Of a DNA stretch of 64,000 bases, positions 59,756 through 64,000 are shown one piece after another; position 1 is the first letter of the stretch, and each line of letters starts with the position of its first letter. The DNA lies in the NCBI GenBank assembly GCA_951394045.1, contig OX595989.1:248001-312000 (forward strand), in the 5' to 3' direction. The position numbers were made by a program, and so were the translations under genes. The DNA comes from Nitzschia sp. DOCU1 (taxonomy: Eukaryota; Bacillariophyta; Bacillariophyceae; Bacillariales; Bacillariaceae). The notes beneath the pieces are model-generated. The model was given only the letters and a program-made list of their open reading frames with translations. It made no database searches and was not told the origin of the DNA.

Positions 59756-61272
59756 GGTTAGGTTTTTATATCCAATTGCTTATTTTGTGAGAGGATGAAT
59801 CAAGTCAAATGCGGGGCGAAAGAAAATGGCGGATATGGCGATGCGCACCTGGGATACAAGATGATAGAAAGTCCGCTCTCTACTTATGAGATCGCGGCGC
59901 TTAGTTATCAGTGTCAGATGGCACTTGCTTCGCCGCGCGTAGTGCAGAAGTTGAAATTGCGAGATATCGCGTTCGTGTTTGTCATGATGGTTCAACATCT
60001 TGGCGCCGCCGACTTCTGGAATATTGTTGATCGCGAGCATCGACATTTTGCAGTAGTAGTAACCAGCAGTGATGGAAACACTATGCTGTTACTTCCGGGA
60101 AGAACACCAAGGGCTCCGGTCCGCAATGTCGACAAGAACATTCCATTTAAGGGCACGAACCTACCGGTAGAATCGCACAATAGAACATTTTGGGCCAAGA
60201 AAGCATCCGCATCGGACTAATTTCTACTGCAAAAGTATGTTTCCATTAAAGTAGCCGGAAAGCAGAATATTGTCCACGAATAATCCATTGACAGGGAAGG
60301 GCTGAAATCTGCCATTGTTGGTACATTACCTCGAGATAAAACATCATAGACTGGGTACTAATTCAGGAGGGAAGAGGAACAAAGTCAATCCACAAAGCCC
60401 CTTCCTTACAAGATGTTCACTAACTGATGAGTTGCAGTTCATAGCATCAAACAATGAGTGGCCGGCCCGTTGCTCAGTCTTCAAGTTCAATTGAGCAGTT
60501 AGGGGCACATAACTGAGGAATATTACTCAAAATATTCTCTTTTGTGCCGTAATTTCTCCGAAGAGCGGCAAAGCATGCGTGATTGAGTTCTCCCAAAGCC
60601 ATCCATTCCACGACGACACCAATTGGACCAATAAAGCGACGATCTTGCCGGTAGTATGTAAAGGAAAGTGGTTGGGGCAACTTCTCCGTCTCTTTCGGGT
60701 CTTCCAAAAGGGCGCAGTGCGGTAATGGAGAGAGGCCCGACGATCCTGACACGAAATGAGGAGTAGTTCTATTCTGCTACCCGTAGTGCTTCTACTAGTA
60801 AGACCACGGCGTTCATGATGAGGATCCCCCCCCGAGGTGATGTTTTTGTTCAGGCGAACAATACTGCTCAAACTAGTAGTCTATTGTTTCTACTAAGAAA
60901 AGCACAACTGGTTGGGAGGTTACTAGCTTGTTTCAAAAATGACGCAGCCGTTCTTCTTGCATCAAACTGTTTTTCTTGTTGTTGGGGGTCGTGAGGATCA
61001 CGAGGACCACGAGGAAGAGGAAGAAAGGGATGAGAGGAAATTCTGAGATCATCGATAGAGGTATCACCGCCGGTAGAATAGCCAGCCCAGCCGTATGAAA
61101 ACATACAGGTGATTCTTGGACCGCTATCAAGGCATTGCTCTTTGTTGTGGGAAAAGTGGTAACGTTGCTTATTGTTCGATCATCTCATCGACAGGCATGC
61201 AGCGCTAGTCGGTTCTACCAATTCAAGAAGAAGGTCCCAGTGCCACCGTTCACGGTTGCCATCATGTCCAAT
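59756..61272. other. intergenic, no firm gene
   Basis: About 1.5 kb. The longest plus-strand frame (59795-60220, 141 codons, ATG start) and minus-strand frames at 60474-61104 lack homology and biased composition. The plus-strand one could be a small orphan gene but is not supported. Confidence 0.35.
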
Positions 61273-62004
61273 TTATGCACTTTCGCCGCGGGCAGAATCT
61301 GTCAGCGAATCATCCCCGCCGGTCGGGGGCGATGATAGTTGATGCCATGGTTCTTCTTGTATTACTAGTCGCCTTCTTTGGTCGCCATACTCGTCTCCTT
61401 CTTGTTGTTTTTGTTTCACGCTCATAAGCGGAGCGGGCAAAAAGTGGACCACACCCAGAGAGTTCTGTCCGTGACGGGTGGAAGGTCCTTTTTCATGAAA
61501 AAATCTCGCTTCGATCGACCCTAAATGGCAAGCGCCAGCTGTCTCTACTCGTCGCTGTTGCGTCCACGATTTGCACATCTGGCGAAGTTCCTCTTTGCAA
61601 CTCCTCGGAAAGGATGCTACAATGCACAGTACCCCAATAAATACCACAGCCTCCAAGACAACCAACCGAAAGTCATGCACTGCCATTAATGCTGTGCACA
61701 AGAAGATCCCCGTTACGACCCAAATCCCGATGAGCAAATCGTACTTTTGGTGCTTGCGTAAAACACTCTTGACGCCAGCGTTCCAGAAGGAATCCCATTC
61801 GTCAATCGTCATACAGCCTTCAAGTTCTTTGGGGAACAACGTCTTGTCCTTGGAGACTTTTTTGTATTGAAGGTACCGTACGAATCCAATCCATAAACTT
61901 GAACCTTGACACCTCCCAGAGCATCCGTTTTGCGCTTGGTCGGGCATGTAAACATAGAGGCCTCTTCCTCCGTAGTCATATAAGTGAACATGATGTAGAC
62001 GCAA
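61273..62004 (-). CDS. hypothetical protein with two membrane segments, 5' end unresolved
   Basis: The open frame ends at TAA 61273. A confident coding part runs from about 61880 downward: VSKDKTLFPKELEGCMTIDE, WDSFWNAGVKSVLRKHQKYD, then two hydrophobic helices (LLIGIWVVTGIFLCTALMAV and LVVLEAVVFIGVLCIVASF) forming a hairpin, then a soluble Cys/Gln/Arg-containing tail to RGESA. No ATG lies at the top of the frame (first in-frame ATG at 61947, MPDQAQNGCSGRC). An alternative frame upstream (LQHCVYIMFTYMTTEEE) also looks protein-like, so a 5' exon and intron between about 61880 and 62180 are likely. Family not recognised. Confidence 0.5.
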   Translation of the reverse strand: MRLHHVHLYDYGGRGLYVYMPDQAQNGCSGRCQGSSLWIGFVRYLQYKKVSKDKTLFPKELEGCMTIDEWDSFWNAGVKSVLRKHQKYDLLIGIWVVTGIFLCTALMAVHDFRLVVLEAVVFIGVLCIVASFPRSCKEELRQMCKSWTQQRRVETAGACHLGSIEARFFHEKGPSTRHGQNSLGVVHFLPAPLMSVKQKQQEGDEYGDQRRRLVIQEEPWHQLSSPPTGGDDSLTDSARGESA

Positions 62005-62735
62005 TGTTGTAGTTGTAGCTTCGATGGCTCCAGTTTAAATGCTAGCTTATCAGCAAAGGGATGATGAGGAAATGATGAATGATGGATTGATTGAGTGAGG
62101 GGATTCTCACATCGAACGGATGGGCATCGCAGCATTGCGTTGGGTTCTGGCTGGGTGAATGTGCCCGCCATGCTTCCCAATGAGATGAAGGCGAATACTT
62201 ACCCGAAGGGGGCATATTCGCGATTATGGCGGGGAGCCGATAGGGCACGCGTCAACGGACGTTAACAAGATCCCTCGAATTTTTTGGCCCTCGCCAATCG
62301 TCCATCACCAAGATCTTCCTTTGAAATGAAATAGGTATGCAACATACCTACATACTTTGCTGATTGCAATATGGCGATTTGTCAAACGATATGCATTGCT
62401 ACTACTAGCAGTAGTCTGCTGGTAGAGAAAGGGTCGGCCTGTAGCTCCTTTAGTAGCTAGATTAGATTGTGGGTATCCTGCTATTTTTCTGCTTACCAGT
62501 CGCTTTGATTGCCATACTTTCTGCACAACAATAAACCAAGAGTGGCAAGAACAGGATGAGACTTGGACAATGCTACAACTACTTCTTAGATGGCGACGAG
62601 CTTTGCAGTTTGACCATTGTATAGTTGTTATTGTCAGGAACAGCGTGCCCAGGCTACGGCTGTCTGCGGGAGAACTCTTCAACACAACACGCATGCTGAA
62701 ATGGCTTAGGCGGGCTTGTCTTGCCGCTGTTAGTG
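62005..62735. other. spacer, possibly containing a 5' exon
   Basis: Contains the minus-strand frame 61809-62180 mentioned for the previous gene (start-like MGSMAGTFTQPEPNA is not an obvious signal) and otherwise no gene. Confidence 0.35.
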
Positions 62736-63590
62736 CTAGTGCCGTCGTTCGTATCCCTCTACCCCAGGATATGGAATCGTAAGCTGTGCATCATCGGCCA
62801 GTCCTTTTTGTTGTCGAATCAGCCGTTCCAAGTCACGACGCTTTTGGCAGTTTTCTCTGAACTTGCTAAACGTCGCCATATTAACATCGTCCTCGTTGTC
62901 ACTAAAACTTGGAGCAGGAAGCTCGAGAAAGGGGGCGCAGATCTGTTCGGCCACCACGCTGCGTCCCGGAACCAATGGTGCTTGTTCGAAATCCTTCCGC
63001 ATGGAATTTTGATGGGCTTGCAATAAAAAGAGGACGCCCGACGTTCCCACACTCACACTAACTAGCACATCCGTTATCAGTCGCATGGAGTTTAAGGCTT
63101 CCTTGATTTCACGGTCTCGTTTGGCCTCCAAATACCCCAGGGACGGCTGATGTTGTGGAGGGGTGGGCGTAGGCTTAATTTTTTGTCTCATAGCAGCAGA
63201 TGATCGAAGTGGTTCTTGGGGGCTGGGTTGTCGTCCTCGCCAGTTAGCAACAAAATCCTTCCTCCAAAACTGGAATCGAGGATGACCAGTTATTCGAAAG
63301 TTCACAAACAAAAAGAGTGCGGCTCCTAAACCATACTTGAAGGGCGTGACATACTTTTCTAGTTGCTGCTGCTCATGTCGATAGGCTCCCTTCAAGTCCC
63401 TATCATACCACGTACCCCGTAAATGGGCGAGAACGTTAGCGATTCCTTTGGCCGTCTCTTCCCAGTAATCATTGGAGAGAGTTGAAGCACTTGTATTCTT
63501 GTCGTTTTTAGATGGCATCGTCGAGCAATGGCAACCTGTCAAGCCCCAGAAATGAATTCGTTTGTGCTGTGGCCGTGCCGCCATGGTCAT
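62736..63590 (-). CDS. hypothetical protein with two membrane segments
   Basis: 284 aa from ATG 63590 (MTMAARPQHKRIHFWGLTGC); another ATG at 63518 (MPSKNDKN) is possible. Features: a hydrophilic N-terminus; YWEETAKGIANVLAHLRGTW; first hydrophobic segment TPFKYGLGAALFLFVNFRIT (about 85-104) followed by a basic aromatic patch (GHPRFQFWRKDF); a Pro/Gln-rich loop; second hydrophobic segment LITDVLVSVSVGTSGVLFLL (about 171-190); a soluble tail with RENCQKRRDLERLIRQQKGL ending IPYPGVEGYERRH. Two spans with a long loop suggest an organelle or ER membrane protein. No family recognised and no intron needed. Confidence 0.65.
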   Translation of the reverse strand: MTMAARPQHKRIHFWGLTGCHCSTMPSKNDKNTSASTLSNDYWEETAKGIANVLAHLRGTWYDRDLKGAYRHEQQQLEKYVTPFKYGLGAALFLFVNFRITGHPRFQFWRKDFVANWRGRQPSPQEPLRSSAAMRQKIKPTPTPPQHQPSLGYLEAKRDREIKEALNSMRLITDVLVSVSVGTSGVLFLLQAHQNSMRKDFEQAPLVPGRSVVAEQICAPFLELPAPSFSDNEDDVNMATFSKFRENCQKRRDLERLIRQQKGLADDAQLTIPYPGVEGYERRH

Positions 63591-64000
63591 TGTGATCGTT
63601 TTTGCGCTATCAATCACGTTCGTGACTCCCGCACTATCGCCTGTACCGTTTATTGGAGCAGAAGTGATACAATACCATACTGGGAGCCATCGTCACTGGG
63701 ATGACTATCGTACGACGAAATAGCTGCTAGTAGTCGTTGAGCCCAATTCATGCCAGAAGGAGAGGAAGCCCTTCACTAGAGGTACACTACTACTATTAAA
63801 AGAGATCCTTCAATCGAGGTCTTGTCAACCCGACGGGCAAGGGGATGCGTGTCAACGGCAAAGCCGATACCTACGTAGCAGATCCTCAGAGGCTCAGGTA
63901 GAATGACGCTTGCTTTTATTGACTTACAGTATACTTTTATATCCATGCCAGCCATAACATCTCGTCACATCACGACGCAACAGCAACTTGTATGCTGCGC
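63591..64000. other. intergenic, no gene seen
   Basis: Upstream sequence of the last minus-strand gene to the window edge; nothing supported. Confidence 0.4.

Noticed and set aside
1..64000. tRNA, rRNA, CRISPR arrays and bacterial operon signals
   Set aside because: No cloverleaf with a GTTCRANNC loop, no rRNA-like stretch and no regularly spaced repeats were seen by eye; a tRNA scan would be needed to exclude tRNAs fully.

Overview
This window is nuclear DNA from a eukaryotic alga, most likely a pennate diatom. Four things point that way. The Ty1/copia retroelements carry diatom-type (CoDi-like) protein signatures, including a DNRCSAC protease variant. There is a heat-shock-factor-type regulator. 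There are secreted fasciclin proteins whose N-terminal Cys module looks like the one common in diatom secreted proteins. Several small proteins start with signal-peptide plus transit-like sequences expected of a secondary plastid. Introns are short (about 88-190 bp) with GT-AG borders. No bacterial operon logic, CRISPR array or rRNA was seen. Genus and species cannot be read from the sequence alone.

Layout. 0.3-1.0 kb: an orphan membrane-anchored protein. 1.4-21.5 kb: an array of at least six copies, intact and broken, of one uncharacterised family (here called the KSVSF/NAWY family). The array is interrupted by a nearly pristine copia element (3.75-10.25 kb, 304-bp LTRs differing at one base) and by an old, deleted copia element of another clade (12.14-16.87 kb). 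18.7-23.0 kb: a NAWY-family gene next to a PC-esterase/TBL-like Golgi-type membrane protein, plus a decayed duplicate of this pair, with the end of the esterase gene triplicated between them. 23.76-24.48 kb: a MITE-like inverted-repeat element. 25.0-31.1 kb: two long Ser/Arg-rich proteins of low complexity. 32.8-38.25 kb: a third copia element on the minus strand with 530-bp LTRs and an exact 6-bp target duplication.

38.5-39.5 kb: two convergent genes, each 156 codons, with similar C-terminal membrane tails. 40.36 kb: a small protein that is probably acylated. 41.8-47.9 kb: a fasciclin (FAS1) cluster of a one-domain gene, a decayed two-domain copy and an intact two-domain gene. 48.8-49.3 kb: a spliced histone H2A ending in an H2A.X-type SQDF motif. 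49.8-51.2 kb: a broken, internally inverted helicase-associated (HA) domain gene. 52.6-57.1 kb: gene-poor sequence with acidic/Ser-rich ORFs and a candidate multi-exon minus-strand gene of unknown function. 57.2-59.8 kb: a spliced plastid membrane protein (DUF3007-like) and a spliced heat shock factor. 61.3-63.6 kb: two membrane proteins of unknown role.

These genes do not form one pathway. The dominant theme is local tandem duplication and decay (NAWY family, esterase, FAS1, HA), with retrotransposons inserted in the gaps. Start codons were chosen at ATG even where the open frame runs further upstream. Splice sites were inferred by eye from reading-frame continuity and homology and have no transcript support.
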